In this document: positions 8,936-14,578 of the stretch, one piece after another
Position numbering within the stretch: position 1 is the first letter of the stretch
Layout: each line of letters starts with the position of its first letter
Origin: CAKUFA01 sp963656345
GTDB taxonomy: Bacteria > Bacillota > Clostridia > Christensenellales > Aristaeellaceae
Length of the DNA stretch: 14,626 bases
Direction of reading: 5' to 3'
NCBI GenBank assembly: GCA_963656345.1
Contig: CAVKHY010000062.1
Location: 1 to 14,626 of the forward strand
The notes under the pieces: generated by a model
What the model was told of the DNA's origin: nothing
Seen by the model: the letters and a program-made list of their open reading frames with translations, nothing else
Database searches by the model: none
Translations under genes and position numbers: made by a program

Positions 8936-8970
8936 TTGCAATTGTTCATAATCCGTTCATTCGTATGTCA
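8936..8970 (+). promoter_or_regulatory. Candidate operator upstream of htrA
   Basis: TTGCAATTGTTCATAAT (8936-8952) matches 15 of 17 bases at 4151-4167 in the two-component promoter. The repeat continues with an 11-base period as TGTTCA (8943-8948), CGTTCA (8954-8959) and a weaker ATGTCA (8965-8970). It occupies the place where a -35 element would be, the usual position for an activator of the OmpR/PhoB family. The regulator is inferred to be the one encoded at 4214-4903. Confidence 0.5.
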
Positions 8971-8981
8971 AAAAGGTCGAT

Positions 8982-8987
8982 TATACT
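8982..8987 (+). promoter_or_regulatory. htrA promoter -10 element
   Basis: TATACT at 8982-8987 lacks a recognisable -35 hexamer at 16-18 bases (ATTCGT at the 17-base position). This fits an activator-dependent promoter using the repeats just upstream. Predicted start near 8994, leader about 50 bases. Confidence 0.5.
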
Positions 8988-9043
8988 GACATCATCAACC
9001 GGGAGGGCAGAACCCACAGAGGTTGAGAAAGGAATGAAGGATC

Positions 9044-10324
9044 ATGAAAAAGGATCTTAAGACTCGTATCGCTTCTTATGGAGCGGTTGCGTTGGCAGGT
9101 ATTATGATTGGCTGCGGTGTGACCATGACGGCTCGTCCCTTTGCACAGGCTGAAGAAACGGCAACCCCTGTAACGACTTCCACCACGGTGACCACCACAG
9201 TGACCAGCCCCTTTACCGAGGCAGTCAGCAGCGTGAAGGACAGCGTGGTTGGCATCAGCAATTATCAGACGGTGCGGTACAGCAACTATGGCAGCTACGG
9301 CGGATTCTTCAACTATGGAAATCGGGGCAACAGCAGCAGCCAGGAGCAGGAAGTCCTTTCCGCTACGGGTTCCGGCGTTGTCGTTGGTGAAGACGGCTAT
9401 GTGCTGACCAACTACCACGTTGTGGAAGATGCCAGCAGCCTGAAGGTTACTGTAGGCGATGATTCCTACGATGCTACCTTGGTTGCCTACGATGAGAACC
9501 TGGACATTGCCATTGTGCAGGCTTCTGATTTGAACCTGAAGCCTGTTACCCTGGGCGACAGCGATACCCTGCAGGTGGGCGATTGGGCCATTTGCATCGG
9601 TAACCCTCTGGGTGAACAGTTTGCCGGTACGGTGACGGTGGGCATTGTTTCCGCCCTGAACCGTGAGGTTTCTTCCTCCTCTACAGATAAGTATGGCCGG
9701 AAGGAAACCACGGTCAACTCCATGATTCAGACGGATGCAGCCATTAACAGCGGCAACAGCGGCGGCGGCATGTTCAACACCAATGGCGAACTGATGGGCA
9801 TTCCTACCCTGAAGTACACCGGCTCTGCTTACTCCGGCACCACGGTGGACGGCATTGGCATGTGCATCCCGATCAACGCTGCAAAGCCCCTGATTGAAGA
9901 TGTGCTTTCCGGCAAGGTCAGCAGCACGTCCAGCAGCTCTTCTTCTTCCAGCAGTTCCAGCAGCATGACCATGAGCCGTGCACGGATGGGCGTCTCTACC
10001 TCCAGTATGAACACTTCTCATCCGGCTGTGGCTAATGGCACCCTGCCCAATGGCGCCTATGTGGTCAGCGTGGAGGAAAACAGCCCTGCTGCTAAGGCCG
10101 GCATGCAGGCAGGCGATATCATTGTGGATGTTAACGACACGGTGATTACCTCCAGCACCCAGCTTCAGAGCTTGGTCTTCTCCTATGCGGCCGGCGATAC
10201 CCTGAACGTGAAGGTCTATCGTGTGCCCGGGCTGGCTGACCTGGGCTCCGATGAAGACATTCCTGACGGTGAGTACATTGATCTGACCGTCACCCTGGAA
10301 GTCATTGACGAAACCAATCAGTAA
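9044..10324 (+). CDS. htrA: HtrA/DegP-like membrane-anchored serine protease with PDZ domain
   Basis: Envelope quality-control protease of 426 residues. An uncleaved signal-anchor is likely at about 11-30, followed by a Thr-rich linker (38-55). The trypsin-like domain, about 60-285, contains the catalytic triad H125 (TNYHVVED), D154 (ENLDIAIVQ) and S239 (NSGNSGG). A linker with 12 consecutive serines (296-307) leads to one PDZ domain, about 310-395, with NSPAAKAGMQAGDIIVDVN. Length and plan match Firmicute HtrA proteins. Upstream AAGGA motifs (9028-9040) support the ATG. It has its own promoter with a candidate operator shared with the upstream two-component operon, which suggests induction by envelope or secretion stress as in CssRS or WalRK systems. 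The gene converges on deoD and ends in a clear terminator. Confidence 0.93.
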   Translation: MKKDLKTRIASYGAVALAGIMIGCGVTMTARPFAQAEETATPVTTSTTVTTTVTSPFTEAVSSVKDSVVGISNYQTVRYSNYGSYGGFFNYGNRGNSSSQEQEVLSATGSGVVVGEDGYVLTNYHVVEDASSLKVTVGDDSYDATLVAYDENLDIAIVQASDLNLKPVTLGDSDTLQVGDWAICIGNPLGEQFAGTVTVGIVSALNREVSSSSTDKYGRKETTVNSMIQTDAAINSGNSGGGMFNTNGELMGIPTLKYTGSAYSGTTVDGIGMCIPINAAKPLIEDVLSGKVSSTSSSSSSSSSSSSMTMSRARMGVSTSSMNTSHPAVANGTLPNGAYVVSVEENSPAAKAGMQAGDIIVDVNDTVITSSTQLQSLVFSYAAGDTLNVKVYRVPGLADLGSDEDIPDGEYIDLTVTLEVIDETNQ

Positions 10325-10330
10325 TCTGAT

Positions 10331-10369
10331 CAAATAAAACTCCGGCAAGGCGAATGCCTTGCCGGAGTT
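10331..10369 (-). terminator. Intrinsic terminator for deoD (minus strand)
   Basis: A perfect 14-base stem (10338-10351 with 10356-10369) has the loop ATTC on the minus strand. On that strand it is followed by a T-rich tail, GTTTTATTTG, so it fits termination of the leftward deoD transcript. Confidence 0.65.
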
Positions 10370-10374
10370 GGCGT

Positions 10375-10414
10375 ATTCCCCCTTGCTTTCAGAAAAAGCA
10401 GGGGGAATATTTTT
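10375..10414 (+). terminator. Intrinsic terminator for htrA
   Basis: ATTCCCCC...GCTTT pairs with AAAGCA-GGGGGAAT (10375-10408, one bulge) and is followed by TTTTT (10410-10414) on the plus strand. Confidence 0.8.
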
Positions 10415-10415
10415 A

Positions 10416-10440
10416 GGGGCAGATGAAATTCATCTGCCCC
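10416..10440. other. Third hairpin between htrA and deoD
   Basis: GGGGCAGATGA (10416-10426) pairs perfectly with TCATCTGCCCC (10430-10440). Neither strand shows a good U-tract after it. It may be an accessory 3'-end structure for the deoD transcript or a block between converging polymerases. Confidence 0.6.
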
Positions 10441-10460
10441 TTGATGTACTGTCTTGAAGC

Positions 10461-11168
10461 TTATGCGATTTCCAGCGCGATTTCCATCATCTTAGTGAAG
10501 GAGTTCTGGCGCTCTTCGGCGGTCAGACCTTCGCCGGTGAAGGGATTGTCCGAAATGGTGCACAGGCACAGTGCATTCTTGCCTGCGCTGGCAGCGTTCA
10601 TGTACAGGGCTGCGCTCTCCATCTCCACAGCCAGCACGCCCAGCTTGGCCAGCTTGGCATTGCTGCCGGATGCGTCATAGAACACATCGGAGGAGTACAG
10701 GGCGCCGGGCACAACAGGCTGCCCCAGCTTTTCACCCATTTCCACTGCCTTGCGCAGCAGGTCGAAGGAGCAGCAGGGAGCCACCGTGCCGTCAAAACCG
10801 AACTGATGGGAAAAGTTAGAGTCAGTGTAGGCACTCATGCCGGCCACAATATCCCGCACCTTCAGCTTGGGGCTGAGCATGCCGGCGGAGCCGATGCGGA
10901 TGATGTTGTCCACATCGTAGAAATTGAACAGCTCGTAGCTGTAAATGCCGATGGCAGGCATACCCATGCCGGAAGCCATGACGGATACACGCTTGCCGTG
11001 ATAGGTACCGGTGTAGCCCTGCACGCCGCGGACGTTATTTACCAGCACAGGATTCTCCAGAAAGTGCTCTGCAATGTACTTGGAACGGAGGGGATCACCG
11101 GGCATCAGTACGGTATCGGCAAAATCGCCTGCCTTGGCGGTAATGTGAGGCGTAGGAATGTTGCTCAT
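10461..11168 (-). CDS. deoD: Purine-nucleoside phosphorylase, DeoD type
   Basis: Phosphorolysis of purine (deoxy)nucleosides to free base and (deoxy)ribose-1-phosphate in cytosolic purine salvage. The product is 235 residues, the usual size of hexameric DeoD. Recognisable are TPHITAKAGDFADTVLMPGD at the N-terminus with phosphate-site residues, RGVQGYTGTY, ASGMGMPAIGIYSYEL, RIGSAGMLSP, AVEMESAALYM (ribose/base pocket Met-Glu) and TISDNPFTGE with the catalytic aspartate at D207. The start at ATG 11168 is chosen because AAAGGAG lies seven bases upstream and it yields the family N-terminus. An open frame extends to ATG 11309, but those codons cover the promoter. It is transcribed convergently with htrA and lies 83 bases after the TetR gene. 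Confidence 0.95.
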   Translation of the reverse strand: MSNIPTPHITAKAGDFADTVLMPGDPLRSKYIAEHFLENPVLVNNVRGVQGYTGTYHGKRVSVMASGMGMPAIGIYSYELFNFYDVDNIIRIGSAGMLSPKLKVRDIVAGMSAYTDSNFSHQFGFDGTVAPCCSFDLLRKAVEMGEKLGQPVVPGALYSSDVFYDASGSNAKLAKLGVLAVEMESAALYMNAASAGKNALCLCTISDNPFTGEGLTAEERQNSFTKMMEIALEIA

Positions 11169-11213
11169 GTTGTTACTCCTTTCAATAAAAACACGGACGG
11201 AACCGTATATTTG

Positions 11214-11242
11214 ATTATATCGACTTCTGCGAAATTTGTACA
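11214..11242 (-). promoter_or_regulatory. deoD promoter
   Basis: On the minus strand: -10 TATAAT (11219-11214) and a moderate -35 TGTACA (11242-11237) with a 17-base spacer. The predicted leader is about 40 bases. This gives deoD transcription independent of the TetR gene upstream. Confidence 0.6.
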
Positions 11243-11251
11243 GTGCTTTTT

Positions 11252-11956
11252 TCAGCCCTTGGCCGGGAGCACAATGCGACGCCCAACCTCCTGGGCTACC
11301 TCGCTCCACGCCTCCAAGTCAGACAAGTTGATGGAGCCGAAGGGCGCATCCAGCAGCCGCTCCATGGCGGCACGGTAAAGGGTCAGCGTATCCAGCAGAG
11401 CCGCCGGGGACAGCTGTACTGCCCGATCAATTTGGGACAGCAGCATCTTTGCTACGTGCATCCAGCAATGATTCATCATGACTAGCAGCAGGTCGGCAAG
11501 TTCTTCACCACCGGCCGGTGCGATCACCCCGGCGGCTGCCGCAGAGCTTACTGCTTCCGTCATCATGGGCAGGAATGCCGAGTGCAGTGCTTCCTGATAG
11601 GCCACGCACACAGTGCGTCCCTCATGGGTGAACAGCTGAGGCAGCAGCATGCTGAGGAAAGCTGCTTCCTCCATGCACAAGGGCGATACACCCTGCAGCA
11701 CGATGTTCAGTTGTATCAAGGTACCTTCGGATTTCGACAGGGCTTCCCGGGTTCGCTCCGCTGCCTTTTCTGCCCTTTGGGTACATAAGGTTTCCAGCAC
11801 GGCTCCCTTGCTTTTGAAATGATGGTAGAATGCGCCCTTGCTTATCTTCAGCTCGTCCAGAATATCCTGTACGCTGGTTTCCTGGTAGCCTCTGGTGCAG
11901 AACAGCTTTTCCGCCGCCGTCAAAATCTCCTGTTTTCGCTCGTCTCCCTTGCGCAA
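11252..11956 (-). CDS. TetR/AcrR-family transcriptional regulator
   Basis: One-component regulator of 234 residues. The N-terminal helix-turn-helix domain covers about 1-55: RKGDERKQEILTAAEKLF, then GYQETSVQDILDELKISKGAFYHHFKSK, the most conserved TetR signature. The remaining helices form the ligand-binding and dimerisation part and have no recognisable ligand signature. I choose TTG 11956 as start because GGGAGG lies eight bases upstream and the product then begins with the RKGDERK stretch typical of the family. ATG 11989, 11 codons earlier and directly against the hydrolase stop, has no ribosome-binding site. The gene is downstream of the beta-lactamase-like hydrolase on the same strand, probably in one transcript, so the hydrolase operon promoter is the first place to look for an operator. 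No separate terminator is seen after it. Confidence 0.92.
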   Translation of the reverse strand: MRKGDERKQEILTAAEKLFCTRGYQETSVQDILDELKISKGAFYHHFKSKGAVLETLCTQRAEKAAERTREALSKSEGTLIQLNIVLQGVSPLCMEEAAFLSMLLPQLFTHEGRTVCVAYQEALHSAFLPMMTEAVSSAAAAGVIAPAGGEELADLLLVMMNHCWMHVAKMLLSQIDRAVQLSPAALLDTLTLYRAAMERLLDAPFGSINLSDLEAWSEVAQEVGRRIVLPAKG

Positions 11957-11960
11957 AGTT

Positions 11961-11970
11961 CCTTCCTCCC
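11961..11970 (-). promoter_or_regulatory. Ribosome binding site deciding the TetR start
   Basis: Minus strand GGGAGGAAGG, with GGAGG eight bases before TTG 11956. It favours this TTG over ATG 11989. Confidence 0.6.
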
Positions 11971-11989
11971 GTTGTTTCAAGTCATGCAT

Positions 11990-13039
11990 TTACATGCAGA
12001 CGTCTTCGCCATACTCCCGCAGAAACGCACTGTAAGCCGCATTGTGGAACAGTCGCCGGAAACGCAGCTGACTGATGTTCTCCCGGGTAGGATGCACCCG
12101 GTTGGTCAGCAGCACCGCAAAGAACCCGGTGGTAGGATCCACCGCAATAGATGTGCCCGTAAAGCCCGTGTGCCCGAAGGAGCAGCCGGGCATTAAGTCT
12201 CCGGTATAGTTGCACTCCGTGCCGCCCAGATGGAAGCCCAGCCCTCTGTGCACGTCAAAGCCTGGAGTATAGTTGTGAATGGCTTTATCCATGGTGGCTT
12301 TCGTCAGCAAGGGTGCGCCATGCCTTGCCAGCATCTGCGCAAAAATGATGCAATCCCGAATATCCGAGAAAATGCCTGCATTGGCAGACACGCCGCCTAA
12401 AAATCTGGCATTCTCATCGTGCACCACGCCTTGCAGCAACTTTCCGGTGACAGGGTCTTTCTCAGTTGCGGCAAAGTTGCCTCCTGTGGGACGATAGCTG
12501 GTATGGGTCATCCCGAGTGGATCGAAGATTTGCTGTTTAACAAGGCTATCCAGGGAATCGCCGTAAATCTTCTCTATAATTTTACCGAGAACAATATACC
12601 CCATGCAGGAATATCTTGGTACGCCTGCTTCCCCTGCCAAGGGTGCGTTCAGAATGATCTGCAGTGCCTGCGCCGGATCATCGGTTTGCTCTTGCAAAAG
12701 CAGGTGAGGAACCATGCCGGAAGTGTGGGTCATCAGCTGACGGACGGTAATGTTCCTGGTGGCTTCCGGCGCATCAAAGTAGCGGCCGATGGTATCATCA
12801 AGGGTCAGCTTCCCCTGCTCCAGCCCTTGCAGTGCCAGGATGGTTGCCCCCATAATCTTTGTACAGGAAGCCATGTCGAACCGAGTTTCCACGGTGGCTT
12901 CCGGTCCGTCAGGCAGGGCGATATGTCCCATTGCCTCCATCATAAAAACCTTGTCGCCGCAGCCTACCGCCGCAGCTCCGCAAGGAAAGCAGCCGCTGTG
13001 GATGCCTTCTTCCAGCAGAGTGTGAATTTGCTCCTTCAT
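11990..13039 (-). CDS. Serine hydrolase of the beta-lactamase class C / PBP4* superfamily
   Basis: Beta-lactamase-fold serine hydrolase of 349 residues from ATG 13039. Motifs, numbered from this start: S58-x-x-K61 (MASCTK) with the nucleophile; a Tyr motif at 143-145 reading YSC instead of the usual YxN, followed by MGYIVLGKIIEKIYG; and H290-T-G (GHTGFTGTS) in the place of KTG. This pattern is common in the esterase/peptidase-like branch rather than in true resistance beta-lactamases. No signal peptide is visible, so a cytoplasmic location is likely. The frame opens at ATG 13069, but that codon has no ribosome-binding site and follows a hairpin; ATG 13039 has GGAAGGAA 11 bases upstream, and TTG 13042 is also possible. 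The TetR gene follows closely. The substrate is unknown. Confidence 0.85.
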   Translation of the reverse strand: MKEQIHTLLEEGIHSGCFPCGAAAVGCGDKVFMMEAMGHIALPDGPEATVETRFDMASCTKIMGATILALQGLEQGKLTLDDTIGRYFDAPEATRNITVRQLMTHTSGMVPHLLLQEQTDDPAQALQIILNAPLAGEAGVPRYSCMGYIVLGKIIEKIYGDSLDSLVKQQIFDPLGMTHTSYRPTGGNFAATEKDPVTGKLLQGVVHDENARFLGGVSANAGIFSDIRDCIIFAQMLARHGAPLLTKATMDKAIHNYTPGFDVHRGLGFHLGGTECNYTGDLMPGCSFGHTGFTGTSIAVDPTTGFFAVLLTNRVHPTRENISQLRFRRLFHNAAYSAFLREYGEDVCM

Positions 13040-13070
13040 CAATTGCCAGCTTCCTTCCGAAACAAACATA

Positions 13071-13099
13071 CAGGGCGGATGATGATTGCATCCGTCCTG
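13071..13099 (-). other. 5'-terminal hairpin in the hydrolase leader
   Basis: CAGGGCGGATG (13071-13081) pairs with CATCCGTCCTG (13089-13099), an 11-base stem with one G-T pair and a 7-base loop. It begins essentially at the predicted transcript start and precedes the ribosome-binding site, so it may stabilise the mRNA or serve as a regulatory leader. Confidence 0.5.
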
Positions 13100-13102
13100 T
13101 TT

Positions 13103-13131
13103 ATGATACCGTTGTCTACTCGATTGTGCAA
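13103..13131 (-). promoter_or_regulatory. Promoter of the hydrolase-TetR operon
   Basis: On the minus strand: -35 TTGCAC (13131-13126), 17-base spacer, -10 TATCAT (13108-13103). Predicted start near 13096. Confidence 0.6.
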
Positions 13132-13337
13132 CTGTTTTTTCGGATGTTAGAAATTCTGCGGATCACGTCGCATCTATCAAGGCTCAATGAGCCATAGATT
13201 AAGCGGCTGCAAGCGAACGCTATACTGAGGGGCATCTGGATTCGTGAAGTTTACGCTCATAGCCTCCTCTGTGCTTGTCCAGGTTGAAATGCCATACATA
13301 GAATAAAAACTGTTCGTTCAATGTACCAAAAATAAAC
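13132..13337. other. Divergent intergenic region between hydrolase and MetE-like gene
   Basis: About 200 bases between two divergent promoters. It contains a dyad at 13172-13199: GGCTCA-A-TGAGCC (13181-13193), flanked by ATCTAT and ATAGAT. It also contains a possible 27-codon minus-strand reading frame, ATG 13260 to TGA 13177, preceded by AGAGGAGG that is only two bases from the ATG. The spacing is poor and the product (begins MSVNFTNPDAPQYS) is not recognised, so I do not call it a gene. Confidence 0.5.
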
Positions 13338-13366
13338 TTGACGAATACGATTCCACTCTCTATAAT
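13338..13366 (+). promoter_or_regulatory. Promoter of the MetE-like gene
   Basis: -35 TTGACG (13338-13343), 17-base spacer, -10 TATAAT (13361-13366), close to consensus. The leader is only about 30 bases and carries AAAGGA (13386-13391) before ATG 13403, leaving no room for a SAM riboswitch or T-box. Confidence 0.8.
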
Positions 13367-13402
13367 CAACCTATCTCTTGTTATGAAAGGATTTGGTTTA
13401 CG

Positions 13403-14518
13403 ATGGGTAAAACGAACACCCCCTTTCGCTATGATTATGTGGGCAGTTTTCTCCGCCCTGCCGAGTTGAAGCAGGCTCGGGCAGATTTTCAGAACGGTAA
13501 GATCGGTGCTGATGAGCTGAAAGCCACAGAGGACGCTGCAATCCGCCAGCTGGTGCGCAAGCAGCAGGCTGCCGGTTATCACGTTATCACGGACGGTGAG
13601 TTCCGCCGGGCGACCTGGCATCTGGATTTTATGTGGGGCTTCTATGGCGTAGGCCACAGCCGTACGGAGAAGGGACTGCCTTTCCATGGAGAAAATGCCA
13701 TGCTGGATGACACCTACCTTACCGGCAAGGTCGGGGTGGACAGTCATCCCTTTGTGGAGCACTTCAAGTTTGTCAAGGAACTGGAAGATGAAAACACCGT
13801 TGCCAAGCTGACCATTCCCGCTCCCGCCCAATTCCTGGAGCAGATGGTCATGCCCTTTGCCATGAAGAATACCGCCAAATATTATGCCAGTACGGAAGAA
13901 CTGGTGGAGGATCTGGCAGCTGGTTACCGCAAGGTGATTGCTGATGTATATGCCGCCGGCTGCCGCAACCTGCAGTTTGACGATTGCAGCTGGGGCATGC
14001 TGGTGGATCCTCGTGCCTGCGCGATCTTTGGTACCGATGAAAAGGGATTGGAAGCGATCAAGGAGCAGATGCTCACTGCCAACAATCTGGCCATTGAAGG
14101 CAAGCCGGAGGATCTGGTTATCAACACCCATGTTTGCCGGGGCAATTTCCACTCTACTTATGCCAGCTCCGGTGCATACGACAGTGTGGCCAAAACGCTG
14201 CTGGCACGGGAGAATGTGAATGCCTACTACCTGGAGTTTGATGACGCCCGCAGCGGCGGCTTTGAACCTTTGGCAGCTGTCAGCGGCGAGAAGAAAGTGG
14301 TGCTCGGCCTGATCACCACCAAGCGCCACGAGTTGGAAGATAGGGCGGCAGTGATTGCCCGAATCCATGATGCTGCCAAGTACATTCCCTTGGATCGCCT
14401 GTGCCTGAGCCCTCAGTGCGGCTTTGCATCCTGCGAAATTGGCAATAAGCTGACGGAAGCTCAGCAGTGGGCCAAGTTGGCACTGGTCAAGGAAATCGCC
14501 GAAGAAGTTTGGGGCTGA
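13403..14518 (+). CDS. Cobalamin-independent methionine synthase-like protein (MetE C-terminal domain, YxjG/YxjH type)
   Basis: Zinc-dependent methyltransferase homologue of 371 residues, matching only the catalytic C-terminal half of MetE and the size of Bacillus YxjG/YxjH. The zinc ligands expected from MetE are all present: H243 and C245 in NTHVCRGNFHSTY, E278 in YLEFDD, and C339 in LSPQCGFAS. Other family features are YVGSFLRPAELKQAR at the N-terminus, ITDGEFRR (60s) and the FDDCSWG region near 192-198. Family proteins transfer a methyl group to homocysteine or a related thiol; without the N-terminal folate-binding half the methyl donor cannot be deduced. The ATG has AAAGGA 11 bases upstream. 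It is transcribed alone, with its own promoter and an intrinsic terminator. The group II intron-like sequence begins shortly after that terminator. Confidence 0.9.
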   Translation: MGKTNTPFRYDYVGSFLRPAELKQARADFQNGKIGADELKATEDAAIRQLVRKQQAAGYHVITDGEFRRATWHLDFMWGFYGVGHSRTEKGLPFHGENAMLDDTYLTGKVGVDSHPFVEHFKFVKELEDENTVAKLTIPAPAQFLEQMVMPFAMKNTAKYYASTEELVEDLAAGYRKVIADVYAAGCRNLQFDDCSWGMLVDPRACAIFGTDEKGLEAIKEQMLTANNLAIEGKPEDLVINTHVCRGNFHSTYASSGAYDSVAKTLLARENVNAYYLEFDDARSGGFEPLAAVSGEKKVVLGLITTKRHELEDRAAVIARIHDAAKYIPLDRLCLSPQCGFASCEIGNKLTEAQQWAKLALVKEIAEEVWG

Positions 14519-14538
14519 CTAGATAGTTTCGAATAGTG

Positions 14539-14576
14539 AAACAGATGCAGTCTGTGTGCAGGCCGCATCTGTTTTT
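14539..14576 (+). terminator. Intrinsic terminator of the MetE-like gene
   Basis: AAACAGATGC (14539-14548) pairs with GCATCTGTTT (14565-14574), with TTTTT at 14572-14576. The inner loop can form a small CTG-TGTG-CAG stem. It would be the insertion landmark of the intron-like sequence that follows. Confidence 0.85.
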
Positions 14577-14578
14577 GC

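Noticed and set aside
8981..10348. A 455-codon minus-strand open frame opposite htrA
   Set aside because: It is antisense to a fully recognisable HtrA protein, covers the htrA promoter and terminator, and its His/Gly/Ala-rich composition is typical of reverse-frame translation.
11169..11309. N-terminal extension of deoD to ATG 11309
   Set aside because: It runs through the deoD promoter and into the TetR 3' end. ATG 11168 has a well-spaced AAAGGAG and gives the standard DeoD length.
13177..13260. A 27-codon minus-strand small gene with AGAGGAGG before its ATG
   Set aside because: The purine motif is only two bases from the ATG, there is no promoter clearly serving it, and the product is not recognised. 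It is kept only as a note.
13367..13402. SAM riboswitch or T-box ahead of the MetE-like gene
   Set aside because: The promoter leaves a leader of about 30 bases, too short for either element.
13220..14368. A 382-codon minus-strand frame opposite the MetE-like gene
   Set aside because: The plus frame has all zinc ligands plus promoter and terminator; the minus frame has no recognisable motif.
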